A DNA stretch of 39,117 nucleotides from Massilia sp. ZL223 (GTDB lineage: Bacteria; Pseudomonadota; Gammaproteobacteria; Burkholderiales; Burkholderiaceae_D), in assembly GCF_018119395.1 (NCBI RefSeq), contig NZ_JAGPWD010000048.1, positions 1 through 39,117 on the forward strand, read 5' to 3'. Below are positions 8,445 to 16,244 of the stretch, in pieces. The stretch's first letter is position 1. Each line of letters begins with the position of its first letter. A program made the position numbers and the translations under genes. Under the pieces are notes generated by a model, which saw only the letters and a program-made list of their open reading frames with translations, was not told the DNA's origin and searched no databases.

Positions 8445-9191
8445 ATGCAGAACATCCCGACCGACGAGGACCCGGTCCTCACCACGACTGCCGCCGCCCA
8501 GATGCTTGGGGTAGCCACCAGCACCGTCCAGCTATGGATGGAGAGCGGCGCCATCGCCTCCTGGAAGACTCCCGGCGGCCACCGCCGCACCCGCCGCAGC
8601 GCGATCGAGGCGCTGCTGGCCAGGGCGGGCCCGGCCTCGGCGCTGCTCGGCGTGGAGCAGCCGCTCGCAGCCGTGGAGCCGGAATTCCTGCTGCAGGGAG
8701 GCGAAGCCTTTCCCACCGGTCCGGGCGAGGCGCGGCGCCTGCTGGCCCTGGCCGGCACCGGCTTGATCGACAGCGCGGAGGAAGAACGCTTCGACCGCAT
8801 CGCGCGCCTTGCCGCGATCGTCACGGATTCGCCGATCGCCCTGGTCTCGCTGCTGACCGCGAAGCGCCAGTGGTTCAAGGCCAGGGTGGGGCTGGAGGCC
8901 CGCCAGACCCCGCGCGAATGGGCCTTCTGCTCCCACGCCATCCTCCACGACGGACCGTTCACCGTCGAAGACGCGACGGCGGACGAACGCTTCCGCGAGA
9001 ATCCCCTGGTGCTGGCCCAGCCGCATATCCGTTTCTATGCGGGCGTGCCGGTGCGCGACCGCGACGGCTTGCCGATGGGAACCCTGTGCGTGATCGACCG
9101 CGAGCCGCGCAGGCTGCGCGCGGCCGAGCTGCAGGCGCTGCGCGACCTGGCCGAGATCGCGTCCCAGGAAATCCAGGGCAGGCAGGCCTGA
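8445..9191 (+). CDS. Excisionase-type HTH plus GAF domain regulator
   Basis: The 248-residue protein joins an N-terminal excisionase/MerR-like DNA-binding domain to a GAF domain. The HTH covers about residues 13-58 (AAAQMLGVATSTVQLWMESG, then the wing TPGGHRR). The GAF domain covers about residues 110-245, with an IALVSLLTAKRQWFKARVGL core and AGVPVRDRDGLPMGTLCVID near the end. GAF domains bind small ligands or chromophores, so a one-component sensor-regulator is the simplest reading. The start at 8445 is preferred because it follows a TATACT -10 box and gives the usual short N-terminus; GTG at 8355 would add 30 residues lying over the promoter. The stop is six bases from the end of the convergent gene. 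Confidence 0.85.
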   Translation: MQNIPTDEDPVLTTTAAAQMLGVATSTVQLWMESGAIASWKTPGGHRRTRRSAIEALLARAGPASALLGVEQPLAAVEPEFLLQGGEAFPTGPGEARRLLALAGTGLIDSAEEERFDRIARLAAIVTDSPIALVSLLTAKRQWFKARVGLEARQTPREWAFCSHAILHDGPFTVEDATADERFRENPLVLAQPHIRFYAGVPVRDRDGLPMGTLCVIDREPRRLRAAELQALRDLAEIASQEIQGRQA

Positions 9192-9197
9192 TTCGCT

Positions 9198-10274
9198 TCA
9201 GCCCGAGGTGCTTGCCGGCGGCGCCAGCCGCCACAGCTCGGTCGGCAGGGCGGGTGGTGCGTCCGGCTTGAAGAAAGCCGAGTCCTGGATGTGCGAGGTG
9301 GTCACGTAGAGCGCGCCGTCCGGCCCCTGGGTGAAGGTATCGGGCCAGCGCAGGCGCGCGTCCTGCACCACGATGCGCGCTTGCCCGCCCGGTCCCTGGC
9401 CGAGGTCGCGCAGCTTCACGGCATCTTCTTCGACGGCGGACAGCAGCATCTCGTTGGTTCCGCGCGGGATCAACAGGCCGTCCGAGACCCCGTTGCGCCC
9501 GTAGTCCTCGACCTTGCCGCCCACGTCCGCGCCGTGCATGCCCTCGCCGGTCAGGACCGCGGTGGGAATCCGGTACAGCGTGTCGCCCTTGATTGCCTGC
9601 CAGTACAGCCAGGCGCCGTCGTCGGACAGGGCGATGCCGTCGGCCGAGAATTCCACCCCGCGCCCGTCCGGGCGGCGCAGCTCTTTGCCGTCGGCGCTGA
9701 CGTTCAGGCCCTTCTTCATCTGGGTCGACGGATGGCCGTCGAGCAGGCGCACCGTCTTGCCGCTGGCGATCTCGACCACCAGGATCGCGCCCACCACGCC
9801 CGAATCGGTGATGAAGGCATGCCGGCCGTCGTTCGAGAAGCGCACGTCGTTCAGGTAGGAGCCCTGGGGCGCCGCGTCCTCGCCGAAAGCGATGGTCTGG
9901 ACCGCCTTGTCGCTCGCCAGTTCGATGCGCACCAGCTTGGCGCCGCCCGCCACCAGGTGGGCCTGGGCCGGCGCCGCCGGGTCCAGCACCCACAGGCTGC
10001 CGCGCCCGTCCGCGACCACGCTCTGCACGCATACCCAGTGTTCTTCCGGCGCCAGCTCGTCCTTGCGCGCGTTGCGCCAGGCGTTCCAGCGGCCGTCGGG
10101 GTAGGGACGCAGGGTGCCGTCCTTGTTCAGTTCCGCCACCGAGACGGCGCTGTCCTCGGTCCAGCGCGGGAAGTTGACGAAGATGCGGCCGTCTTCCGAG
10201 ACGGAGACGCCGGTGACCTGGTGCTCGAAGCGGGCGACCTGTTCGATCGTCCATGGCTGGGTGGTGTCAGGCAT
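9198..10274 (-). CDS. Beta-propeller protein, MRJP/yellow (SMP-30-like) family
   Basis: This 358-residue protein has the repeated propeller-blade pattern of the major royal jelly/yellow family, with segments such as GVSVSEDGRIFVNFPRW, LNDVRFSNDGRHAFITDSG, DGIALSDDGAWLYWQA and DTFTQGPDGALYVTTSH. Related SMP-30 proteins are lactonases, but this branch has no settled activity. No signal peptide is seen from the chosen start. The start at 10274 is supported by AAAGGA just upstream; an upstream in-frame start at 10361 would lie deep inside the topoisomerase gene. It overlaps the topoisomerase IB stop by eight bases, so translation is probably coupled, although a functional link is not obvious. Confidence 0.8.
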   Translation of the reverse strand: MPDTTQPWTIEQVARFEHQVTGVSVSEDGRIFVNFPRWTEDSAVSVAELNKDGTLRPYPDGRWNAWRNARKDELAPEEHWVCVQSVVADGRGSLWVLDPAAPAQAHLVAGGAKLVRIELASDKAVQTIAFGEDAAPQGSYLNDVRFSNDGRHAFITDSGVVGAILVVEIASGKTVRLLDGHPSTQMKKGLNVSADGKELRRPDGRGVEFSADGIALSDDGAWLYWQAIKGDTLYRIPTAVLTGEGMHGADVGGKVEDYGRNGVSDGLLIPRGTNEMLLSAVEEDAVKLRDLGQGPGGQARIVVQDARLRWPDTFTQGPDGALYVTTSHIQDSAFFKPDAPPALPTELWRLAPPASTSG

Positions 10275-11439
10275 GCTGTTCCTTTCGCGCGTTGGTGTTG
10301 CGGGACCGGTTGGCCGGCGGCTTCGGGGCCGCGGCGCGCTTCTGTTCTTCTTCCTGCTCATGGCGCAGGCGCTGCTGCAGCATGGCCACCACCGCCGCTT
10401 CCTCCGGCTGCAGCGCGTGCAGGTCCTCGCTCAGCTCCTGCTCGGTGCGTTCGCGCAGCACTTCCAGCACCGTGCCCTCGAGGTAGGCGTCCAGCACGGC
10501 CGGGTGGACATAGCACTTGCGGCAGATCGAGGGCGTATTGCCGAGCTTTTCCGCCACCGATTCGATGGCGCGCACGATGTTCTTCTTGGCCTGGGCTTCG
10601 GAGTCGAACTTCTCGAACTCCTGCAGCGCCAGCGCCGCCAGCACCGTGCCCGACCAGGTGCGGAAATCCTTGGCCGTGTATTCCTCGCCGGTGATGCTGC
10701 GCAGGTAGTCGTTGACGTCGCTGGAATCGATGCTGTGGGTTTCGCCTTCGTCGTCCACGTACTGGAACAGTTCCTGTCCAGGCAGGTCGCGGGCGCGCGC
10801 GATGATGCGCGCCAGGCGCCGGTCCTGCACCTTGACCTTGTGATAGACCCCGCTCTTGCCGCGGAAGCGGAACTCGACTTCGCTGCCGTCCACCTTCACG
10901 TGGCGGTTGCGCAGGGTGGTCAGGCCGAAGGACTTGTTGGTGCGCGCGTATTCCTCGTTTCCAACGCGCATCATGGTCGCTTCGAGCAGGTAGACGATGG
11001 TGGCCAGCACTTTTTCGCGCGGCAAGCCCGGCAGGCCGAGGGCGCGATCGACCTCGGCGCGGATGGCGGGCAGGGCCTGGCCGAACTTGAGCATGCGCTC
11101 GTACTTGACCTCGTCGCGGGTCGCGCGCCACTTCGGGTGGTAGCGGTATTGCTTGCGTCCCTTGGCGTCGCGGCCGGTGGCCTGCAGGTGGCCGTTGGCT
11201 TGCGGACAGATCCAGACCTCGGTCCAGGCCGGCGGGATGACCAGCGACTTGATGCGCGCCAGGGTTGCCTCGTCCTCGACCGGCTCGCCCTTGGCGTCGA
11301 GGTAGCGGAAGCCGTCGGCGCGCGGCTCGCGCCGGATGCCGGGCTTGTCGTCGTGTACGTAGCGCAGGCCGGCGGCGCGCGCGGCGGCGGGCGGGTCGGC
11401 AAGGGCGGTGGCGATGTCGCCGGGGGAATCGATGAGCAT
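10267..11439 (-). CDS. DNA topoisomerase IB (poxvirus type)
   Basis: This 390-residue type IB topoisomerase relaxes supercoils through a 3'-phosphotyrosine intermediate. The catalytic tyrosine is Tyr310 in ICRKCYVHPAV. Other family residues are visible in TMMRVGNEEYA (about 156-165, first catalytic Arg), the Lys strand FRFRGKSGVYHKV (about 190-202) and KDFRTWSGT (about 257-265, second catalytic Arg). The N-terminal domain has the typical GFRYLDAKGEPV and IPPAWTEVWICP segments. The C-terminus is a charged Glu/Gln/Arg-rich tail. Short bacterial enzymes of this type are common in soil proteobacteria. The propeller gene follows with an eight-base overlap. Confidence 0.93.
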   Translation of the reverse strand: MLIDSPGDIATALADPPAAARAAGLRYVHDDKPGIRREPRADGFRYLDAKGEPVEDEATLARIKSLVIPPAWTEVWICPQANGHLQATGRDAKGRKQYRYHPKWRATRDEVKYERMLKFGQALPAIRAEVDRALGLPGLPREKVLATIVYLLEATMMRVGNEEYARTNKSFGLTTLRNRHVKVDGSEVEFRFRGKSGVYHKVKVQDRRLARIIARARDLPGQELFQYVDDEGETHSIDSSDVNDYLRSITGEEYTAKDFRTWSGTVLAALALQEFEKFDSEAQAKKNIVRAIESVAEKLGNTPSICRKCYVHPAVLDAYLEGTVLEVLRERTEQELSEDLHALQPEEAAVVAMLQQRLRHEQEEEQKRAAAPKPPANRSRNTNARKEQHA

Positions 11440-11460
11440 GACAAGGTCCGGATCTGATGA

Positions 11461-11486
11461 ATTCCCGGCGATGCTACGCCGGGAAT
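11461..11486 (-). terminator. Perfect 10-bp stem-loop between PEP-CTERM and topoisomerase genes
   Basis: ATTCCCGGCG (11461-11470) and CGCCGGGAAT (11477-11486) are perfect reverse complements with a six-base loop. It lies downstream of the PEP-CTERM gene and upstream of the topoisomerase start in leftward transcription. No T-tract follows on either strand, so this is a candidate terminator only. Confidence 0.5.
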
Positions 11487-11566
11487 ATGGATCGGACCGT
11501 TCGCGAAGTAACCTTGCGCGCGTGTGCCTGGGCGTTTGAGTAGCAGGCGCCGGCCGGCGCCCGCGC

Positions 11567-12409
11567 TCAGCCGCGCTGGCGGCGGCGCAGCGCCGCGCCC
11601 ATGCCCAGCAGGGCCAGGCCCATCAGCGGCAGCGCCCCCGGTTCCGGCAGTACATAGGCCTGGCCCGGATCGTCCACGCGCGCGCCCAGGACATCCGTGC
11701 CGCCGTTCCAGCGGCGGTTGTAGTTGTAGCTGTTCTTGAAGCGCAGGTCGCGCGCACCGAGCGCGGTGTGGAAGTAATTCGAATTCAGGTGGTAGCTCCA
11801 CAGCCCTTGCGCCGACATGTCGACCGAGGCGTAGGAATCGGCCTGGCCCGAGAAACCATTGCTGCTCGGGACGGTAGTGCCGACGATGGTGTTGAGCGGG
11901 TTGCCGACATCCATGCCGGTGTCGAAGAACAGGCGGGCGAGGAAGGTGCCCTGGGTATAGCCGTTGGCGCAGCTGTACCCGCAGCGCACGCCGGTGACGC
12001 TGGCGGCCAGCGTGGTCTTGCTCATGGTCGACAGGTCGCGCCAGTACAGGTCCATGTAGCCCCGGGTGGCCGGGAAGGGATTGGTGGCCGAGGGCGTGCC
12101 GCGTTCGATTCCGTAGAACATGCCAGTCACCTGGCCCCCGCTCAAGCCGTTGACGAAGAAGATGTCGCCGGTCGGGTCGATTTGGTCGTGCGGCGTGTTA
12201 ACGCTGCCTTCTTCCATGGTCGTCATGATGAAGACGCCCCAATTGATCTCCTTCCCGTCGGTCCAGGTGCTGGCGCCGTTGATGGCAATCTGCTCCTGGC
12301 CCGAGTACTTCAGGTATGCAGGACCGGGTGGAAGCGCTGTCGCGGGAGCGGCGTGGGCGCCGCAGCTGAGGGCTGCGCCGGCGAGCAGGAAGGCGATGCG
12401 GTTTTTCAT
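11567..12409 (-). CDS. PEP-CTERM sorting-domain protein
   Basis: The 280-residue secreted protein starts with a Sec signal peptide (MKNRIAFLLAGAALSCGAHA, predicted cleavage after residue 20). It ends with a classic PEP-CTERM signal: LPEPGALP, a hydrophobic stretch LMGLALLGMGAAL, then RRRQRG. Such tails are recognised by EpsH-type exosortases in bacteria that make exopolysaccharide. The mature part has no recognised domain and is rich in Gly, Asn, Thr and aromatic residues; it contains one close cysteine pair (RCGYSC) that could form a disulfide. The start at 12409 has AAGGAC seven bases upstream; an upstream in-frame ATG at 12472 would bury the signal peptide. No exosortase gene is in the window. 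Confidence 0.9.
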   Translation of the reverse strand: MKNRIAFLLAGAALSCGAHAAPATALPPGPAYLKYSGQEQIAINGASTWTDGKEINWGVFIMTTMEEGSVNTPHDQIDPTGDIFFVNGLSGGQVTGMFYGIERGTPSATNPFPATRGYMDLYWRDLSTMSKTTLAASVTGVRCGYSCANGYTQGTFLARLFFDTGMDVGNPLNTIVGTTVPSSNGFSGQADSYASVDMSAQGLWSYHLNSNYFHTALGARDLRFKNSYNYNRRWNGGTDVLGARVDDPGQAYVLPEPGALPLMGLALLGMGAALRRRQRG

Positions 12410-12572
12410 GGAGCGTCCTTTGGTAGGCGTTTGGGGGCTTGCCATGTATGTACCTAGCAAGCCCCATGCCACCTACCTGACGCCCAGACCCATCTCTTTG
12501 ATTTTGATCAATCTTCGTGGTTCGCGGACGAGATCTATCCGAGAAGAATAGGTGTTACATCTTGTTTTTTGT

Positions 12573-12597
12573 AAAAAATGCCGACAGGTAAGCGGCA
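12573..12597 (-). terminator. Intrinsic terminator after the hybrid kinase gene
   Basis: Read leftward from the kinase stop (12628), TGCCG pairs with CGGCA around a nine-base loop and is followed at once by six T residues (AAAAAA at 12573-12578 on the + strand). The stem is short (5 bp) but the T-tract is clear, so this plausibly ends the aminotransferase-kinase operon before the PEP-CTERM gene. Confidence 0.55.
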
Positions 12598-12627
12598 GGT
12601 CATCACGGCAAGCGCAGGGGGGCGGCC

Positions 12628-14883
12628 TCAGGCCTGCTCGGTGCGCGCCGCCACCTGGGCCAGCAGCTCGCTCAGCTCGACCGTGTTGACCGGCTTGACC
12701 ATGTAATGGTCGAAGCCCGCCTGGCGCGCGGCGTCGCGGTCCTGCTGGCGCCCGTAGCCGGTGGCCGCCACCAGGGTGGACGCCGTGGTCTGGGGCAGGC
12801 GGCGCAGGCGCCGGGCCAGTTCGTTGCCGTCCATGTCCGGCAGGCCGATGTCGAGCAGGCAGACCTGGGGCGAGAAGACCTTGGCCACTTCGAGCGCGTC
12901 TTCGGCGCAGTAGGCGATCTCCACGTCGTGCCCGGCGGCGGCGAGGAAGAGGTTGAGGGTATGGGCGGCGTCCAGGTTGTCGTCCACCACCAGCACGCGT
13001 AGCGAGCCGGCGGGCGGGGCATCGGCCGGCCGCGGGGCGGCCGCGGGCCCTGCCTGGACCCCGGCCTGCGCGCCGGCCTGGGCATGGCGCGGCAGGCGCA
13101 CTGTGAAGGTGCTGCCCTTGCCCAGGCCCGGGCTGCGCGCGCCCACGCTGCCGCCATGCAGCTCGACCAGGCTCTTGGCCAGGGCCAGGCCCAGTCCCAG
13201 TCCGCCCTGCGAGCGGTCGGGCGTGCGCTCGGCCTGGGTGAACAGGTCGAACACGCGCGCCACCAGGCCCGCTTCCATGCCGATACCGTCGTCGGTCACG
13301 CTCAGCACGTAGTCCTGGCCTTCTTCCTTGAGCTGCAGGGAGATGTGGCCGCCCTCCGGGGTGTACTTGGTGGCGTTGCCCAGCAGGTTGGCGACTACCT
13401 GCACCAGGCGCTTGTGGTCGCCCTTGACGCTGGCCGGGCTCTCCGGCAGCTCGAGCACCACCTTGTGGCGGCGCGCCGTGATCAGCGGGCGGATCTGCTC
13501 GGCCGCGTCGTCGACCACGTTGCGCAGGTCCAGCACCTGGGTCGACAGCGACACCAGCCCGCGCGTGACCCGCGAGACGTCGAGCAGGTCGTCCACCAGG
13601 CTGGTCATGTGCTCGACCTGGCGCGCGATGATGGCGCAGGTCTGGGTGATCTGGGCGTTGTCCGAGTGGAGCAGCTTGAGCAGGTGGGCGCCGGTGCTGA
13701 TCGGCGCCAGCGGGTTGCGCAGCTCGTGCGCCAGCATCGCCAGGAATTCGTCCTTGCGCTGGTCGGCCGCGCGCAGCTCGCGCTCGGCCAGGCTGCGCGC
13801 CGCCTCTTTCTTTTGCAGGGTTTCGGCCATCTCGTCGAGCGCCTCGGCCAGGCGGCCGATTTCCTCGCGGCCGTATTCGATGCCGGTGCGGGCGTCCAGG
13901 TCGCCGGCGGCGATGCGGCGCGCGGTGGTCATCAGCTTGCGCACCCGCTGCACGATCAGCTTGTCGCCCGCCAGCCAGGCGGCCAGCAGGGCCAGCAGGG
14001 TGGTCGCGCCCAGGCCCAGCAGGGACATCAGCTGGGCTTCGCGCGCCACCTCGGTGATGGTCCCGGTGGGCACGCCGATGGTCACCGTGTACTCCGACAG
14101 CGAGGGCGGACCGACGCGGGCGAAGGCGTGCAGGCGCTCGACGCCGTCCTCGCCGCGCACCACCACCGCGCGCTGGTGCGGGCCGCGCATGGCGGCGCTC
14201 AGCGCCGGCGAGATCTTCTGGCCGAACCAGCGTTCCGGATCGGGCCGGCGCGAAATCAGGAGGCCGCTGGAATCGGCGGTCTCCAGGATCGAGCCGGGCG
14301 GCAGGTTGATGTCGTTGACGAACGTGTCCAGGCCGGCCAGGTCCATGGCCGCGAACACCACCGCCACCACCTGGCCGCGGCGGTCGATCACCGGGTAGGT
14401 CAGGTTGATGGTGTGCTTGCGGATCACGCGCCCGAACACGTAGTCGCCGGCGATGAAGCGCCGCTCCGAGACGGCGCGCTTGAAGTGGCGGCGGTCGCCC
14501 AGGTTCACCGGGTGCAGCATCGGCACCGCGCTGCAGGTGACGTCGCCGTTCATCTGGATCAGGCCGAAGTTGACATAGCCCTCGTTGCGGTCCAGGACAT
14601 CGGCCAGCAGCGCGTTGCAGCGCGCGGGATCGCCCATCAGGTCGGGCACGCTGACCAGGTCGACCAGGATCTGGCGCGCGCGCTCGATCGATTGCGCCTC
14701 GTTGGCGGCGGCCAGGCTGGTCAGGCGCTTGAGGTTGTCCTCGGAGGCGCGGATCGCCGCTTCGCGCTCGCGCAGGCCGCCCAGCACCGTCACGATCGCG
14801 ATCGGCGTGATCGCCAGCGCGACCAGCAGCATCAGCCTGCTGCGCAGGCTGTTCAGGCGGAAGCGGCCCAGCAGCGAACTCAT
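12628..14883 (-). CDS. Hybrid sensor histidine kinase (Cache sensor, HAMP, HisKA, HATPase, REC)
   Basis: This is a 751-residue membrane kinase. The first membrane helix is at about residues 15-35, a large periplasmic dCache-like sensor at about 36-280, the second helix at about 283-304 and a HAMP domain at about 305-358. The HisKA domain contains MLAHELRNPLAP with phospho-acceptor His386. The ATPase domain shows NLLGNATKYTPEGG, DDGIGMEAG and GGLGLGLALAKSL. An Ala/Gln/Pro-rich linker leads to a C-terminal receiver (VLVVDDN, phospho-acceptor Asp678 in LLDIGLPDMDG). There is no DNA-binding output, so phosphate must be passed on or the receiver acts internally. Its ATG overlaps the TGA of the aminotransferase-like gene (14880-14883), which indicates translational coupling. 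The frame stays open far upstream, but only the start at 14883 gives the membrane anchor. Confidence 0.92.
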   Translation of the reverse strand: MSSLLGRFRLNSLRSRLMLLVALAITPIAIVTVLGGLREREAAIRASEDNLKRLTSLAAANEAQSIERARQILVDLVSVPDLMGDPARCNALLADVLDRNEGYVNFGLIQMNGDVTCSAVPMLHPVNLGDRRHFKRAVSERRFIAGDYVFGRVIRKHTINLTYPVIDRRGQVVAVVFAAMDLAGLDTFVNDINLPPGSILETADSSGLLISRRPDPERWFGQKISPALSAAMRGPHQRAVVVRGEDGVERLHAFARVGPPSLSEYTVTIGVPTGTITEVAREAQLMSLLGLGATTLLALLAAWLAGDKLIVQRVRKLMTTARRIAAGDLDARTGIEYGREEIGRLAEALDEMAETLQKKEAARSLAERELRAADQRKDEFLAMLAHELRNPLAPISTGAHLLKLLHSDNAQITQTCAIIARQVEHMTSLVDDLLDVSRVTRGLVSLSTQVLDLRNVVDDAAEQIRPLITARRHKVVLELPESPASVKGDHKRLVQVVANLLGNATKYTPEGGHISLQLKEEGQDYVLSVTDDGIGMEAGLVARVFDLFTQAERTPDRSQGGLGLGLALAKSLVELHGGSVGARSPGLGKGSTFTVRLPRHAQAGAQAGVQAGPAAAPRPADAPPAGSLRVLVVDDNLDAAHTLNLFLAAAGHDVEIAYCAEDALEVAKVFSPQVCLLDIGLPDMDGNELARRLRRLPQTTASTLVAATGYGRQQDRDAARQAGFDHYMVKPVNTVELSELLAQVAARTEQA

Positions 14884-16058
14884 TGCCGTCCCGGCCCGCC
14901 GGGCGGGCGCTCGCCCAGCATGCGCTCGCCGAAGGCGACGATGCGGCTTACGCCTTCGCTCAGGGTGGCCTCGTCGTCCGAGATGTAGCCAAGGCGGATG
15001 AAGCCCGGCACGCCCAGCGCCTCGCCGGGCATCACCGCGACCTTTTCCTGCTCCAGCAGGGCTTCCGCGAAGGCGATGGTATCGTGGGTAAGGGCGCGCA
15101 CGTCGGCCCACAGGTAGGGGCCGGAGGCGGGCGCCGCCATCCGCATCCAGGGCACGCCGGCGACCTGGCCCACCACCATGTCGCGGCGCGCGCGGTAGTC
15201 TTCCAGCAGGGCGTGCAGGGTCCCGCTCTCGAAGGCGGCGACGGCCGCCAGCTGCGACAGCCAGGGCACCGCGGCGGTGACCGGCCCCTGCAGGTTCTGC
15301 ATCGCCTCGACCAGGGGACGGGGCGCGACCGCGAAGCCGACCCGCCAGCCCATCATGGCGTAGCTCTGCGAGGCCGAGAACAGGGTCACCACGCCCAGCT
15401 CGCGCCAGTCGCACAGGCTGGCCAGGCTGGTATGGCCGCCTTCGAAGATCAGGTGCTCGTAGCTCTCGTCGGCGATCACCTGGGCGCCGGTGCGCAGGGC
15501 CCAGTCGCGCACGTGCTCCAGCTCCTGCCGGGTATATACCTTGCCGTTCGGGTTGTGCGGGTTGTTGATGACCAGGACCTTGACCGGCCCGAGCGCGTCC
15601 AGCACGGCCGGCGTCAGGGTGTCGGGCAGGTCGGCCACCACCAGCTTCAGGCCGAGCAGCCGGGCGCTGGCCAGGTAGGCGGGCCAGTAGGGGCGGAACA
15701 CGGCCAGGCTGTCGCCCGGATCGGTCATCGCGTACAGGGCCTGGTAATAGGCTTGCTTGGCGCCGTTGGTGACGATGATTTCGCCGGGCGCGGCGTCGAA
15801 GCCGTTTTCGCGCCGCAGTTTGGCGCTCAGCGCTTCGCGGATGGGGAGCGCGCCGTGCACGTCGGAATACGGCATGGGCCGGTCGGCGTCGACGGCCTGG
15901 CGCACGGCGTCGCGCACGGGCGCCGGCGCCGGGAAATGGGAAATCGCGATCGACAGGTCGATGACCCGTTCGCCGGCGTGGCGCAGCGCGTCGGCGCGTC
16001 CATGCATGGCGGTCGTCGCCAGCGGGCGGGAATGCGCAATCCGGTCGGAGATCTTCAT
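14880..16058 (-). CDS. Aminotransferase class I/II-like protein lacking the PLP lysine
   Basis: This 392-residue protein has the fold-type I aminotransferase landmarks: NGAKQAYYQAL near residue 98, NNPHNPNG (165-172), ADESYEHLIFEG with Asp197 and Tyr200, GWRVGF, and Arg355 in FIRLGY for the substrate carboxylate. The expected SxSKxYAMxGWR motif reads SASQSYAMMGWR, with Gln231 (codon CAG, 15366-15368) where the Schiff-base lysine should be. No lysine lies nearby. As read, the protein should not form the internal aldimine and is probably not a normal transaminase; a base error (AAG to CAG) must also be considered. It is co-translated with the sensor kinase and divergent from the aromatic operon. 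The start at 16058 matches the family N-terminus; 16121 is an alternative. Confidence 0.85.
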   Translation of the reverse strand: MKISDRIAHSRPLATTAMHGRADALRHAGERVIDLSIAISHFPAPAPVRDAVRQAVDADRPMPYSDVHGALPIREALSAKLRRENGFDAAPGEIIVTNGAKQAYYQALYAMTDPGDSLAVFRPYWPAYLASARLLGLKLVVADLPDTLTPAVLDALGPVKVLVINNPHNPNGKVYTRQELEHVRDWALRTGAQVIADESYEHLIFEGGHTSLASLCDWRELGVVTLFSASQSYAMMGWRVGFAVAPRPLVEAMQNLQGPVTAAVPWLSQLAAVAAFESGTLHALLEDYRARRDMVVGQVAGVPWMRMAAPASGPYLWADVRALTHDTIAFAEALLEQEKVAVMPGEALGVPGFIRLGYISDDEATLSEGVSRIVAFGERMLGERPPGGPGRQ

Positions 16059-16185
16059 CGCTTCGCTCGATAGGTTGTTGCCGGCGCCAGTGCGCACCTG
16101 GACAGTGCAAGACACCGCCATTGCCGGATTGTACTAAATATTTGCGGATTGTCTCTATCGCACAGAAATGGTGCGAGGCATTTGG

Positions 16186-16214
16186 TTGACACTTCAACTA
16201 TCCGCGCATGTAAT
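16186..16214 (+). promoter_or_regulatory. Sigma-70-type promoter of the aminobenzoyl-CoA operon with inverted repeat
   Basis: A perfect -35 TTGACA (16186-16191) is followed after 17 bases by TGTAAT (16209-16214), and transcription would start about 25 bases before the start codon. The arms GTTGA (16185-16189) and TCAAC (16194-16198), four bases apart, form a small dyad directly over the -35 box, a plausible repressor site. GGGGAG at 16234-16239 is the ribosome binding site. Confidence 0.65.
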
Positions 16215-16244
16215 ATACGCGCAACACCAGAACGGGGAGCATGA

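Noticed and set aside
12628..16197. One 1,189-codon open frame suggesting a giant kinase fusion
   Set aside because: The upstream part is the antiphase reading of the aminotransferase-like gene. It is Arg/Ala-rich without domains, while the true kinase start at 14883 gives a membrane anchor and an ATGA overlap.
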